NCBI GenBank assembly: GCA_043228905.1
Contig: JBHGNT010000017.1
Location: 4,216,001 to 4,280,000, forward strand
DNA length: 64,000 nt
Source: Azolla caroliniana
Taxonomy: Eukaryota > Polypodiophyta
Direction: 5' to 3'
Every line of letters begins with the position of its first letter. Within the stretch, counting starts at the first letter, position 1. This document shows positions 46,801 to 58,627 of this stretch, piece after piece. The notes beneath the pieces are model-generated. The model was not told the DNA's origin. It did not search any database and was given only the letters and a program-made list of their open reading frames with translations. Made by a program: the position numbers and the translations under genes.

Positions 46801-49800
46801 TTTGAAGATGAAGGTATTTAAACTTTACATGCAGTAATTCATTTCTTTCAGGTGGGAATTCTGGCCATTTTGCAAGACTCGTTCCTTATCTTGCAGACAA
46901 TTACAGAGTGTATGCTATTGATTTACTTGGATTTGGGGCCTCAGATAAACCTCATGATGTGAAATATGGTCCTGAGCTTTGGGCAGAACTGCTTTGTGGT
47001 AATTTTCTGCAAAAATATGCAGTTTCTAATATTTAATGTGTTTTGGAAAAAACACCAGAATACCAATGACTCTTTGCTTTTTATATTTTCCCATGCCCTT
47101 GGTCACTCCCCAACCTTTCAAAAAGAGCATTTATATGTGCTATTTGAGCAATTATATGGTCAGTTCCTTTCTTTCTCGATCTTTCAGGGGTTGAGCAAGG
47201 ACATTTGGGAAAATAAAGAAATGTGGGGGTATTTTTTGGAGTTGTTTCCCTTAACATTTATGGAACAAACCATTCATCTAAGTCTGCTACTGGATTTGAT
47301 GCATAGATTTTACGAAGGAGTTTGCTGATGAAGGCGCAGTTTTGATAGGAAATTCTATTGGTTCATTGAGCTCATTAGCTGCTGCAGAAAAAGGTGGAGA
47401 CACGTTATTTAGGTATATAATTGCTAACAGCTAGTCTGTAAGTACTATGAGATCTTGTTTAATTCTCTTTCTGCAATTGATATGCGGGAAACTCTGAAAG
47501 TAAAGTTATGCATGTTCAATAAAATAATGTGAGTGAATTGTACTTGCATGATAATTTATCACCAAAATTATAAGAGAAGTCCTTGCTATAGTATAGTGCT
47601 GGTATAGTAGAGGAGATTTATAACGTGGATATTATTTGTTTATTTAGTAATGCTTGGGTATACAAAGTTTGCAAACTACTAAATCTATTGATATGATATC
47701 TGGCGGTGGGCAGAAAAGTCTTTCAAGGTCCCTTAAAACAAGAAACCTATGTGTATCTCCCTTTCCTATGTTTTCTCTGCAGCCCAGCCATTTTATTTTT
47801 CTTGTCACTCCTGCTTCAAGTCCATCATTACACACAGGTGGTATGAAAATGAACCTCTTGGCCTTCTCCTTTTCACTGGCATTAGAGCAAGGTTGTAGCT
47901 CTTGCAACAAAAGAGTTTTAGAGAAGTTTCATCACAAGAATAGTTCCAAAACAGGAGGAATCACTCAAATATCTGTTTTTTGTTGGCATACCAGTGCAGG
48001 AAAACTTTGTCACAATAGTATTATTCAGGTTTAGTCCATCATTGTTCTACATATTACCCTTGGTGCCTAGGATGCTCTCACACTGTCACTTTTATGTAAT
48101 AGCAATTTTTCTAATTGCTGTATGTTAAATTTCAGATTTCTGGAATTTATCTTTGGAAATTAATTGACTTGATTTTGGAATTTACTTCTGGGTGAAAATG
48201 GCCAACACCACGAGTGATATTGTTTGAGATCAAAAGATTCGGTGGCAGAAGCTTTCTTTTTTGCGAATTTAGGATGCATAGTATCTTATTCTTAAGGAAT
48301 GTGATAATGCTTTGGAAAGTGAGAAGCCAACCACTTAGATAGACCTTACATGGTCTAACTTGAATAAGAAAGCCATTACATATATTTAAATGTCTGTACA
48401 AATGAAATCCTTGTGAGCTGTAAGGACTAGAAGCCTACTTATGAAGTTAACAATCACATAAAATGCCCTTAAAATAGATTATTAGGGGGCTTCAGGAAAA
48501 GTAAACAAGGTGCCCATCATCTCTTCGGTCTCTATATAGATGAGATATCACATTACATAGCCTGATTTGTTGGTTTAGGAACATGCCTAATGGATATGGC
48601 TATACACATATTACCATATGCTGATGATAATTGTGCTGATCTCTGACTCTCCGGAGGAACTGCAACGACATCTAAATGCCTTAAAAGTATTTTGTATGGA
48701 TAAAGGTTTGTCAGTAAACAAGGATAAAACCAAAGTGATGTTGTTTAACAACTCAAGCAAGGGTAACAATATCAGAATTAAAATTCTTCTTGGGAGAGGA
48801 AAAGGTGGCATACACACGATCCCACACATACTTAGGAGTAACATTCACAGGGAATAGGTTTTCCTTACGGAAGGCTGCTTTTGATCGTCTTTCTCATGGA
48901 TATGCAGCCCTAGGTGCTCTTGAAAGACAATATCCATATTTGCAGTTCTAAGAGCCACAAACGAAATTGTGGCTATTTGATTCACTTGTCACACCAACTA
49001 TTCTCTATGGGAGAGAAACATGGTGAAAAAGTCTTAGCAAGGAAAATAACTAGGAAGATTTAAAGAGACCTTTAGTCTCAATGATTTGCCCACGTGATAA
49101 GGAGCAAAGCATCGGTGCCCCATGATATAATCCATGAAGAGATGGGGGCAGCCCCTATAGTCATTGAGGATTATTCTAACTAGAGACCTGTATCTGACGT
49201 CTTTGGGAGCTCCCTAAGTTGAGGTACTCGAGGTTCACACTTATGTCATAAAAAATTCTTTCTGAACATGGGGATATTCATTGTTGCTATGCTAAAATCC
49301 AACAATGGTTCTTGTCATATGGCATAAGCATAAATGCTCTACCCTCATTCCAATATAGCCTGGATTGCCCCCATCTAAACATGACCAAAGTGGAAAAGAA
49401 TAGAGTGATCCGAACTTGGTGGGAAGATAGCTCACTATATAATACACTTTTTACACACTGGAGGATGGATTCATCATCAGGCCATCTGATATGGACATAC
49501 ATCTATCCATGTGTAGAAAGAAAGAAAGAAAGAAAGAAATATTGACATCTTTTAAGAGGTCAAAATGGCCTATAAGCTACAATGTCAATTTTCTGAAATA
49601 ACTAAAGATAGAGATATAGAAACTAAAAATGATTATGGGTTTAACATATAGGAGAGATTAAAAAAAACAAACGTAGTTCTACAAAACAAAGCCCACTACT
49701 TGAAAAAAAGAGTACAAGATAGGAGTGTATACACGTACACATACATGTGCTATTCCAGACATAGAATATGCTCTTAGAAGAAGAGCTTTAAATGCTGATG

Positions 49801-52800
49801 GAACAGCTAAATGCATGGCCTTATAATACCTATTTAATGCTGAGTAGGAATCTTGTCCAATGATCCCATGTACAAAATATTCTTTGAGGAGTTGTAGTAC
49901 AGTTTTGAAAACGAGACTGCACAACAATATACAAAAAATATTAAGTTATATAAAAATGATTTTCTATTTTAATAGGAGCAACATAAGAAGGGCCTTTGAT
50001 CCCAATGCTATACTCTGCACAGTGTGATGGGGCAGCTAAAAATGTCGCATCAATTAGAGATTGAGGTAGGCAGATATGCATGAATACCTCTAGAAATAAG
50101 AATTCTCTTGTTGTTGTTGGAGGGTGGCAGCTCCAGACCTGCAGTCTCTTTCATCTTTATTATCTCTCCTCTACATTCTCTCTCTTTCTAGATTCTTCAC
50201 TATTTTATTACTGCTGTCTAACAGTCTTCTCACAGCTTGGCTGTGTCTATTTTTTCTTACAACTGTTCCACTGCTACTATTAACAGATTTTCTTACATGG
50301 TATCAGAGCTGTGAGGTCTCCATAGCCTCAGTCTGATCTTTTGCCAAAGAGCACACAAGCCTATCTTCTTTGAAGACTTTGGTACAGTACCATCGTCTAT
50401 GGAATATAGCCAACGGTAGTGAGAAGAAATCACCGATAACTTCATCTTCTTCAACCACATCAGTTGCTGGTTTATCTAAAGTTGAGATTGAAGCTTGGCT
50501 AGATAAGGATTCTCATGCCGATGCTTTCTCATGTTTAATATTAAGCAGAGCATTGCTCATCAATTTCAAGATATAGATGAAGAGACAACCAACGAACAAT
50601 GGCAAACATAAAAAATAGGTATCATAGAGGTAATCATGCCCAAATGATAGTTTTTGATAGTCAACTAGCAAATCTCAAGATTCATGACACTCCAAACATC
50701 ATGGATCAAATCACACAACTTGTTACTCACCAAAAGGAGATAGTTTCCTTGGGAAGCAAGTGAACCAAAGTTGAGTTTGTACATCGTCTAATGATCAAGT
50801 TACTTGAATCATTCTTAGCCTTTTGTGCCACAATTTCTCTTCTTCCCACATGCTTGATATGAATACATTTGTTGGCATGCTTCTAGGCAAAGCCACAAAG
50901 AATAAATTGCTCAAACTTCTAATGAAATGCTTCTCCATGTCAAAAGGTCACTCCCAACCTACAAGGAGCTCACCTGTTATTATTGTGGCTACAAAGGTCA
51001 CATTCAACCTGAATGTCAGAAAAAGAAAAGGGACAATGCCAAAAAGTCTTCTTCTACCGAAAGTCAACCTACACCAAAATCAAACACAGGCCACTCAACG
51101 AAAGAAACAATTTCCCTTGGCATTGAAGAACATTCTTCACATTGGTTGGACCAACTGCCTCAACCATTCATGATTGGCTAGTAGACAGTGGTGCTATTGC
51201 ACACATGACTTATGACAAATTTATTTTGCATGATGTGAAGCCCAGCTCCCGCGATCTCCATGGAGATGGTCAAGCAATGAGGCTTCATGTGTAGATAATG
51301 TGTTTCTTAACTCTTCTTCGAATGATGAAGCTGCCGTTCTTCAAGATGTGCTACATGTGCCTTGCATCTCTGCAAACTTACTTTTGGTCTACTGAATCAC
51401 TAAGAAAGGTTATGGTGTCTACTTTGATAGCTCAGTTTTGGAAGTCATTGACACTGTCAACCTACTAATTGTAGCTAGTGGCACAGAAGGAGGTTTATAC
51501 CGCATGTAAAGTTCCCACAGCTCCTTGGAAAAATCCAAAATTTATCTTCTTCATGTTCTTCAAGGCTATCATGCCTTCGTGGCACAAGAAGATCCCATGT
51601 TGTGGCGTACTAGGTTTAACCAGCTCAACTACGACTCTCTTGGAAAGCTCTCCTCTTCGCAGCTAGTTGAGGGTCTTTCTCTTTTCAAAACTCCCAATAC
51701 CCCACGTGTTGCTTTGCTTGTCTTAATGGCAAGCAACGTCAAGAACATTTCCCTCATCAAGCCACTACCGTGCAACATCTATCTTGGAGTTAGTGCACGT
51801 GGATCTTTGTGGTCCAATGAAAACCACTACTCTTGGTGGCGCACACTACTTCATGCTTATCATTGATGATTTCTCACGTAAGGTTTGGGTTTATTTGCTT
51901 GCAGAAAAATCTTAAGCCTTCACCGAATTTCAAGAATGGGTAGCTCTTGTCGAGAATGAGACATCAAAGAGAGTTTGAAAGATCAGGTTTGACAATGGTG
52001 GAGAGTTTATCTTACAAACTTTCCACCGTTTTTGCACTCGAGGCATTGCTCGTCAATTTTCTACACCCAATACTCCTCAATAAAATGGTGTGGTAGAAAG
52101 GAAGAACTGGACAATCCAAGAGATGCCTTCTACAATGCTCTCTCAATCTAATCTGCCTCTCATTTTGGGGTGAAGCTGTCAACACAGTAGTCTACATCAT
52201 CAACTGCTGCCCAACTAAAGCAGTTGTGGAAATGATCCTTGCAGAAGCATTTACAATCGTAGAACCCTTAGCTTCTCATTTAAAATCTTTGGTTGTGATG
52301 CTTATGTTCACATTTCAGATGATAAAAAGACTAACTTTAAGTCCAAAATCAAGAAATGCAAGTTTCTTGGTTACAAAGCTTAAAGGTTATGGGATCTAGA
52401 ATCAAAGTCCCTAGTCATCTCTAGGGATGTTCATCCGTGGAGTTTAAGCTGGAAGACTCTAGGATTTTACTTAGAGTTCATGGTCGAATCCCAGCTGCTC
52501 TTGAATCTCCTATTCTAGACGGAGATGTATCACCTTCGAGCCCCCCATCTCCACCCACTCCCACTCTAACTCCACCACCAACTGAAACCTCTCCTTCAAC
52601 TCCAATTGTTTCCCCTCCCTCTACACACCATCTTTCACCACTTCCAAAGTGGCTTCAAGCCACCATTTGTGATTCCCATCTCTCCGATGCCGAACTTCAG
52701 TATACATCTAGTTCTCCTACCAACACGAAAAAGACACGTTGGTCACAACGGCCTCTTCACTCATGCAACTTTGCCTTACTATGCAATGTTGTGCATTCAG

Positions 52801-55800
52801 AAGAATCCACTATAGCAAAAGAGGCTCTTGTTCTTCTGAAGTGGAAAGCGGCAATGGAAGTTGAACCTAATTCCATTGAGCAGAGTCACACATGGGGGCT
52901 AGTCCCTCAGCCTCAACATAGGCATGTCATTGGTTTAAAATGGATTTTCAAGATTCAGTACCATCAGCATGGTACTTTGGATAAACTTAAGGCACACTTA
53001 ATTGTAAAAGGCTTCAACAACACGTGTATTCGATGGGAGTGGAATATGGGAAAACCTTTGCTCCAACAACACCTCTATTCAATGTGTGCTTGCACTTGTT
53101 GCTCACAACAAATGGCCCATCTTCCAATCAGTTTTCCTTAATGGTGACTTGAAAGAGGAAGTTTATGTAGAACAACCTCGTGTTCGAGATTTGAAAGTGG
53201 AAAAAACGTGGTCTACAGGTTACACAAAGCCTTGTATGGCTTAAAGCAAGCTCCCAAAGCTTGGCATGACAAAATCGATGCATTCTTTCTCTGTTTTGTT
53301 TTAGCGTTGTTATGCTGACAACAATCTTTGTCTTTTCCCAAGTTAATTGGTTATGCTTGATGATATTATATGTTGATGACCTTCTTATTGCAGGGTTCCT
53401 TGCTTCTAAAATCGAGGAGGTCCGTAGTGACCTCAAAACCACATTTGAAATGATCGATCTAGGACTTCTACATTACTTCTTAGGTATGGAGGTCCATGAA
53501 TCACATGGTGGTATCTTCCTTGAGATCTATGGCATGTCAAATTGTAAACACACTCTCATGTCCCATGGATCCAAACTCAAAGCTATCTCATGAAGATGAT
53601 TGTCCCATATTTGAAGATATCACAAAATATAGGAGGTTAATTGGGTCTCTTCTTCACTTAACTTACACCATGTTTTATTTTTCCTGTAGTGTGAGCATTC
53701 TCAGCCAATTCGCAAGTACTCCAAGACAAGTCATTAGCTAGGAGCTATTCGAGTTCTTGGGTATTTGGCTAACACACTCAAATATGGTTTCTTTTAGAGG
53801 TGGCATTGAGCTTGTTTGCTACTTGGACGTTGATTGGGCAGGTGACATTGATTCTCGACTATCCACATCTAGCTATTGTTTTGTGTTAGCTCAGGCTTAA
53901 TTTCTTTGAAATCAAAAAAGCAAAAGTCAGTTTCTACTTCATCGACCGAAGCTAAATGTCGTCCTTATTAGGATACTTGTTGTGAGTTTCCTTGGTTAAT
54001 GCAACTGTTGTGTCACATTGGTGTTTTCCAAGACTCTCCTATTGAAGTTTTCACTGACAGCCCAAGTGCTTGTGCATTGGCACATAGCTCAGAATTTCAT
54101 AGTAGAATGAAACATATTGAAGTGCACTACTATTTTGTTCGTAAATTAGTGAAATTACAAGTCATCAACTTGGTCTATTCTCCTACTCAAGCAAATGTGG
54201 TTGATTTGTTTAGTAAGCCACTTCCAAGGCAAGCTATTGATCATTGGTCGACTCAATGTTGAACTGGTACTAGAGCTGAGAAAGAAAGAAAGAAAGGAAG
54301 GAAGAAAGAAATATTAAAGTATTTTAAGAGGCCAAAATGGCCTATAAGACCAATCAAGAGATTACATCTTTGAGAACAACAAATCAAAATAGAATAAGTA
54401 TTAATTAGTAAATATAAAAGTAAATAAGATAAAAGGGTGTTGGAGGGTGGCAGCTCTAGACTTGTAGTCTCTATCATCTTTATTATCTCTCCTCTACATT
54501 CTTCCACTTTTTAGATTCTTCTCTTTCTAGAATCTGTAACTCTTTAAATGCTTTCTCTCACTCTTATTCCTCATTTATTGTAACTGTTTGGTAGTACAAG
54601 TCACTTAACTACCAAACAACCATTTCACCCATGTTCCCCAATTTCTTATAAATAGGCTATACCAACCTCTTTTGCAAGAACTTTATTTTTGCTGCTACTT
54701 ACAAACCGGCTCTGCGCTTTGGCTGTGTCTACTTCTTGCAACTATTTTACTATTGTTGTCTAATAGCCTTCTCATAACTTGGCTTTGTCTATTTTTTCTT
54801 ACAACCGTTACCTTGTTGCTATTAATAGATTTTCTCACAATTGTGTCATCAAGGAGTGAAATCTAAGGAACACTATGTTTGTCACCGTAGTGTTTTATGA
54901 AATACGAGGGAGATACCATTGCCTCTATAAGCAAGGCTTTGGCCCAGTATACAAGGTAATGGAATGTGATGACCAATGGTGCTTGGGGCTTTTCTTGCTA
55001 GAACTCATGAGACACATTGAAAAGCTGTTGCAGGACAACAATACAGCTAGCCAAGCACATCAACAAAGAATAATCACCATCACTCCTACTCATGCTACAA
55101 GTCAATGAAGGGCTGCACAAATGGGCTCCCGACCAAGACATAGAAAAAGGGTTACAATAGATTGTGCAATAGTAATTTGCCGTGCACGTAAGCCCCGGCC
55201 TCATGGACCACAATCTTACCTCCTTTGTTTTCAACAAATGAACGCCTTCATTTCCCACCCATTTCAAGTGCTTCCCTGGCTTTGAAGCCCTTTCCATTCT
55301 GTATTAACCTATTCTAGGGATCTTTTGAAGACAAAATTACAATATATCTGACTTGAGAAACTCACATGTATTGATGCAAGATTGTTTGTTGTTTTCAATG
55401 AAGAGACAACAATCAAGATGTATCTCTTGTTTGGTCTTATAGGCCATTTTGGCATGTTAAAATATGTTAATACATCTTTCTCTCTCTATGCAAGGTAATG
55501 GAATATGAGGACCAACGGTGCCTAGGACTTTTCTTGGTAGAACTCAAGAGACATAGGGAAAAGTTATTGAAGGACAATAATACAACCACACACAAGCTCA
55601 TCCACAAAGGACAATCACAACTTTCTTTAGCCCCATCACTCCTACTAATACTACGAGTCAATCAAGGGATACACAAATAGGCTCCCGACCAGGACAAAAC
55701 AAAGGGGTTACAATAGATCGGGCAATAGCAATTTGTCATGCACGTAGGCCCCAGCCCCATTGACCACGACCGCACCACCCTTGTCATCAATAGATAAAGG

Positions 55801-58627
55801 CATTATCGCAAGTGCTTCCCTCGCTTCGGAGACCTCTCCATTCTGGATCAACCTATCCTAGAGATCTTTCAAAGACAAAAGTTACAATATGTCTAACTTG
55901 AGAATCTCACATGTGCCGAAAGCCAAATTCCCTCGTTTGTTTTTATCTTATTTAGTTTTATATTTAATGAGTAATACTTATTCTATTTTGATTTGTTCTC
56001 AAAGGCGAGACAACACTTAAGATGTAATCTCTTGTTTGGTCTTATAGGCCATTTTGGCCTCTTAAAAGACATTAATATATCTTTCTTTCTTTCTTTCTAC
56101 AGCTCAGCCATTTTCTTTCATGTCTCCTGCTATAAGTCCACCATTACACATAGGTGGTACCAAAACAAACCTCTTGGTCACCGCTAATTGCAAAAATGTC
56201 GTAGTAGCTCTTACTAGAGCTTTGGTGTGAAAAGTTCTTTATAAATGGAGAGGTCTTGGACCTTTTCCCATTAGAAAAATATTTTTGGACACTGAAACCA
56301 ATCCATATGTGCAGTGATATAAACATTGAGTGTATATCTATCTATCTATATACAGCGAAAATATGTTCTATAGTTTATATTATGTCAATGAATATTATCA
56401 GACAGATTCAATGTAAAAAGGATCTAGGACTCAGGTTTTTAGAAAGGATTCATCGTCTGTACTTCCTTTCTCAAGAGTGTTCAAGTTTCTCGTATATTAT
56501 TATTCAATCAAATTTATAATTTTTATGCTGAAGACAAGATGGGTCTGTGTTACCTTAGAGAAGTGATTTGCATTTGTAGAAGGGGTAATAGGAGCTCTTG
56601 GGTGGTAGATTAACACTATGCCTGTTTATATGTCATCAGATTTAATATACTCACATTTTTCTTCTTTGTCAGTCTGCTAGATGATGGAATTTCATTTTTT
56701 TTTCAGGGGTCTCGTGCTTCTAAACTGTGCAGGTGCAATGAACAGGAAGGGTCTAATGGAAGAGAATGTTTTAATACGTTTATTATCACCAATATTTATT
56801 GCAATTGAATATCTTCTACAAAAGCCACCTGTTGCAACCTTTCTCTTTAATGGGTATTTGCACACATACTTCAACAACTTATTTAATTGCATGTGTAATA
56901 AGAATGTATGCATCTGTCTGACCCAGAAAAAGATTTGTAAGTGCATATGTTCACGAAAATTAGATTTCTCTGTATTAACTCTTAAATTGGTTACATAGAA
57001 GATACATATGATAAGGCAAGCGCTTTTGATGTTTTTCTCCAATGAATGGGATGGAAAATGTAAAACTATAAACAGATCTAAGAATGTACCATTGTATAAA
57101 AACATTCATGCCCGTCCTTCGCTTAAAATATATCATAAAACTCAGGCATGGTAGTTTCTTGCTAAATGTTGTAATTCATTGATATTCACATTGGGGGGAC
57201 ACTATCATTATTTCGAACATTTATGAGTATTTGTATCCTAAACCCATTATATGAGACATTTAGTGTGTATATCCTAAACATTTAGCACATATATTCTGAA
57301 CCATCTTTGGTCGGAGCAATTAAACAGATTCAATCTTTCAATGAGGAAGAAATACAACTTATTTGGGCATTCGAGAGTGTACATATTCATTTAATTCTGG
57401 AGTTTACCAATGTCAAAGAGTCTTGCAGCAAAGGCTTGAGCAATTGTGTTTGATACAGATTCCGGAAAAAAGAGAACATAAGGCAAATTCTGAAACAGCA
57501 AGCTTACAGAAACAAGGCATCTGTTACAGATCAATTGGTATACTTCTCAATTTCATGGATTAAATTCATGTTTTGATTTTTTGACTGTTTCTATTCATTT
57601 CAATGATCATTTTATTCATTATCTGACCTTTGTAGGTTGACATCTTGTATGAGCCTTCCACAAAACCAGGAGCTACAGAGGTTTTTGTTAAAGTATTTAC
57701 TGGAGACCCAGGTAACTTTGACTTTCCCCTCTTTTATAGATAAGATCAGTCAAGGGAGTATCATTTTTCTAACAGTGTCTATACAATTATGCATATGTTC
57801 ATGTATGGATGCATATACATATGTTAAGGTTCATTTAGTTCTGGGGGGCTGTAAGAAAAAGATAGGAGCCTAGAAGAGGGCTTTGGATTTCAATTTGAGT
57901 GAAATGTTGTGGCACCGTGGTGAATGAGTGTTCTGGGGGGCTGTGAGAAAATTAGTGTAGCTTCTAAGTAGAGGGCTTAAGCTTATTGTACAAAAACAAG
58001 TGTCTTTCAACTGAAAGCAGATGCTTTGCCCCTCTGAAGTTGACACCTTGCTGGATACGTGCTAATCACAAAGCTATATCCATATTTCTTAAGTTTTGTG
58101 GGATACATGGGAGCTTATATTTCTTAACCTTGCATCATATCAACATTATGGTCTCCGAATGCCAACTCTTGTGATTTACTTACGGAAATTTTAAGCAACC
58201 TGACTTTCATCTAGATGTTAAATGACATTTATTGAAATGCTGTACTAAAATTGATCGTTATATCAGTTTCTTCTAGAGTGTGTTTCAACATTGAATGCAT
58301 TGTTTCTCAGGCCCCAGACCAGAAGCCTTGATGGAAAACATTACTTCACCACTATTAGTGCTCTGGGGGGACTCTGACATATGGACTCCATCAGATGGAC
58401 CTGTAAGTTTGATCTCATTTTAATTACTATCAGTAGGCAATCAAAGTTCTCAATTCTCCTATTAAATTTGCACTTTGCAGGTTGCAAACTTTTTTAAACA
58501 ACTCTCAGTTGAAAGGGATAATGTGGCTGTATTCTCACTTCCAGATGTTGGTCATTGCCCGCATGATGACAGACCAGAACTTGCCGCTACCTATATATTA
58601 CCGTTTCTTTCTGAAATATTTTCATAG
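43846..58627 (+). CDS. Alpha/beta hydrolase, pheophytinase-like plastid type, about 11 exons
   Basis: Well-supported exons: 45632-45835, 46615-46679, 46852-46998, 47307-47412, 56707-56853, 57459-57537, 57636-57711, 58311-58402 and 58481-58627. From the ATG at 45633 they give 353 residues in phase. Two upstream exons (43846-44039 and one starting near 44597) would add a Ser/Thr-rich plastid-targeting-like N-terminus; their junction to exon 3 needs a weak donor (AT|GTGCAA), so they are tentative. The fold shows the oxyanion H-G-F-G, D-L-L-G-F-G-A-S-D-K-P, nucleophile elbow G-N-S-I-G, acid W-G-D-S-D and base G-H-C-P-H-D, a complete Ser-Asp-His triad. It resembles the plant chlorophyllase/pheophytinase-like hydrolases; the substrate is unknown. 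Intron 6 (47413-56706) is swollen by transposons, but the flanking splice sites and phase are intact. Confidence 0.87.
44111..44290. repeat. MITE-like repeat, copy 1 (hydrolase intron)
   Basis: Starts near AAATCCTAAATACCCC and ends near GGGTATTAGGAG, imperfect inverted ends. Similar to 47050-47255 in another intron of the same gene. Confidence 0.5.
47050..47255. repeat. MITE-like repeat, copy 2 (hydrolase intron 5)
   Basis: Shares AGGGGTTGAGCA..ATTT.GGAAAATAAA..GGGTATT with 44111-44290. It starts AACACCAGAATACC and ends GGGGGTATTTTTTGGAG, again imperfectly inverted. Confidence 0.5.
47413..48487. other. Hydrolase intron 6, transposon-free left part
   Basis: No gene or element recognised before the LINE begins. 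Confidence 0.5.
49508..49590 (-). mobile_element. Antisense LINE tail inserted in the LINE
   Basis: (GAAA)n followed by AAGAGGTCAAAATGGCCTATAAG, the reverse complement of the LINE 3' end. LINE coding similarity stops here and resumes only near 49990. Confidence 0.65.
50312..54262 (+). pseudogene. copia-3 gag-pol remains
   Basis: In order: gag with zinc knuckle C-Y-Y-C-G-Y-K-G-H..C (about 50973-51016), protease V-D-S-G-A (about 51185), pre-integrase L-W-R-T-R-F-N-Q (about 51600), integrase with V-D-L-C-G-P, D-N-G-G-E-F and N-G-V-V-E-R-K-N (about 51800-52115), RT start (about 52840), L-Y-V-D-D-L-L (about 53370) and RNase H ending M-K-H-I-E-V-H-Y-Y (about 54110-54130). Frames change repeatedly and stops are common, so it is inactive. 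A Pro/Ser/Thr-rich linker lies at about 52530-52650. Confidence 0.88.
54270..54437 (-). mobile_element. Antisense LINE tail inside copia-3, before its 3' LTR
   Basis: (GAAA)n-rich start, then AAGAGGCCAAAATGGCCTATAAG and TAAATAAGATAAAAG: the reverse complement of the LINE 3' end. It occupies the copia-3 3' untranslated region between the RNase H stop and the LTR. Confidence 0.8.

Larger units (their letters stand above)
50115..54839 (+). mobile_element. Ty1/copia element copia-3, inserted in the LINE
   Basis: The 5' LTR is 50115-50299 (185 bp), with primer site TGGTATCAGAGC at 50300-50311; the 3' LTR is 54438-54839 (402 bp). The LTRs share both ends (TGTTGGAGGGTGGCAGCTC.. and ..ATAGATTTTCTCACA / ..ACAGATTTTCTTACA), but the 5' one lacks about 215 bp in the middle. 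Flanks are GTTGT and ATTGT, a target duplication with one change. It is a different copia family from copia-1 and copia-2. Confidence 0.9.
48489..56098 (+). mobile_element. Degenerate LINE in hydrolase intron 6, interrupted by copia-3
   Basis: The left part (48489-50114) has RT segments: F-G-L-Y-I-D-E-I-S-H-Y, catalytic Y-A-D-D (about 48620), S-P-E-E-L-Q-R-H-L-N-A-L, K-G-L-S-V-N-K-D-K-T-K-V-M, Y-A-A-L-G-A-L-E-R-Q and P-P-F-Q-Y-S-L-D-like text. The frame is broken. At 50114 it is cut by copia-3, and the same reading continues at 54845 (C-H-Q, then Y-E-I-R-G-R-Y-H-C-L near 54900 and R-C-L-G-L-F-L-L-E-L). The 3' end occurs twice head to tail (54955-55494 and 55495-56098), the second ending in (TTTC)n. 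The 5' part of the element is missing. Confidence 0.85.

Noticed and set aside
56692-57105. 137-residue minus-strand open frame
   Set aside because: Antisense shadow of hydrolase exon 7 and its following intron.
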